Of a stretch of DNA of 34,980 nt, positions 34,213 to 34,980 are shown in pieces (the first letter of the stretch is position 1; each line of letters opens with the position of its first letter). Origin of the DNA: Oscillibacter sp. (GTDB lineage Bacteria > Bacillota > Clostridia > Oscillospirales > Oscillospiraceae); assembly GCA_014799915.1 (NCBI GenBank), contig JAAVHD010000063.1, positions 2,193 to 37,172 on the forward strand, given 5' to 3'. The notes under the pieces are model-generated. The model saw nothing but the letters and a program-made list of their open reading frames with translations. It had not been told where the DNA came from and did not search any database. The translations under genes were made by a program, and so were the position numbers.

Positions 34213-34980
34213 ATGCTTGAGAAAATCAAAAAGAACCTGTGGACGCTGATGGCAGTGCTGATCGTTGTCTGCATAGGGATCATCGCGTTCAGCGAATACC
34301 GCTATCTCTCGGTGCTGCGGGACACGTTGGAGGATAACGAGCTCCAGCATATGATGGATGTCGCCCAGACGCAGAAGAACGCGCTGGACAGCTACCTCAG
34401 CGAGGATCAGGAACGGCTGCACAACTGTGCGGTGTATCTTTCACAGACGCCGGTGTTTGGCAGCATCCAGGAGATGCTCATACCCTTTTTGGACACCAGT
34501 GCTGAAGAGTATACGGTCATCTGTTTTGACGAGGGCGTAGCCTATAGTTCCCTCCACGATGAGATCATCCGGTTAACGCAGGCGCAGCTGGAGGAGATCG
34601 GCAGCTTCACCGGCAGCGGTATGCGCGATGACTTCGTCGGGTTATTCACCGGAGAGCGGGGCTTCAGCTGCTATGAGAATTTCACCTTCAACAGCGGGCA
34701 TCACGGGATGATCCAGAAGCGCTATAACTGGGATGCGCTTTCGGACCTCTTCGGCCTTTCTGTCCGCGACAGCCAGAGCTACGGCTACCTCCTGGACAAG
34801 AGCGGCAACATCTTGTGCCGGTCCGACCTCGCCGAGCTGAATGATGACAACATATTCGATGAATTTATTGACCGCGGCTGTTCGCAGGAGACGCTTGCTG
34901 GTCTTCGCGCCGCACTCAGCTCAGGCAAAGCCGGCAGCGATACCCTGACCATCGATTCCGTCCACTATGCCTACAGCTAC
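34213..34980 (+). CDS. Second Cache-type sensor protein, paralogue of the upstream kinase sensor region (truncated by window end)
   Basis: MLEKIKKNLWTLMAVLIVVCIGIIAFSEYRYLSVLRDTLEDNEL...EYTVICFDEGVAYSS...GSFTGSGMRDDFVGLFTGERGFSCYENFTFNSGHHGMIQKRYNWD parallels the upstream protein. Missing from the ORF track because it is open at the edge. Confidence 0.85.
   Translation, partial: MLEKIKKNLWTLMAVLIVVCIGIIAFSEYRYLSVLRDTLEDNELQHMMDVAQTQKNALDSYLSEDQERLHNCAVYLSQTPVFGSIQEMLIPFLDTSAEEYTVICFDEGVAYSSLHDEIIRLTQAQLEEIGSFTGSGMRDDFVGLFTGERGFSCYENFTFNSGHHGMIQKRYNWDALSDLFGLSVRDSQSYGYLLDKSGNILCRSDLAELNDDNIFDEFIDRGCSQETLAGLRAALSSGKAGSDTLTIDSVHYAYSY

Noticed and set aside
32440-34422. 660-aa minus-strand ORF
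   Set aside because: Antisense to the hybrid histidine kinase and receiver domains, which carry unmistakable motifs.
1-34980. tRNA, rRNA or CRISPR loci
   Set aside because: No cloverleaf, rRNA core sequence or spacer-repeat array recognised by eye; a tRNAscan-SE/Infernal run would be needed to exclude them formally.

Overview
The window looks like a GC-rich Firmicutes chromosome segment, most likely Oscillospiraceae-like. That taxonomy is inferred from gene style and was not tested. Ordinary host genes include a DUF819-type membrane protein, NUDIX hydrolase, aldose epimerase, two xanthine-dehydrogenase-like subunits, M3 peptidase, HtrA protease, barnase/barstar pair, Fur/PerR-like regulator, rubrerythrin, suhB-lspA-rluD, a Big2-domain protein, an amidohydrolase, an SLH protein and two paralogous Cache-type sensor kinases. 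The most notable structure is a roughly 10.9 kb integrative element (about 11259-22151) inserted in the 3' part of the rubrerythrin gene. A ~155-bp near-identical direct repeat of the rbr 3' end flanks it: the right copy restores the full rbr ORF and the left copy is a headless remnant. The element carries a tyrosine integrase, WYL regulator, serine resolvase, SprT-like metalloprotein, a primase-like protein and several unknown proteins. I saw no relaxase, coupling protein or virion genes. It appears to split a perR-rbr-desulforedoxin-like operon, adds its own terminator after rbr, and places a near-consensus outward promoter (TTGACT-17-TATAAT) facing the separated gene. Other notable signals are a ~520-bp symmetric hairpin-modular element between xdhB and the M3 peptidase (3716-4228), four 19-nt palindromes upstream of the amidohydrolase, a lipoprotein barnase with conserved catalytic residues, and two single-nucleotide frameshifts (resolvase and sensor kinase), both beside GACCGG.
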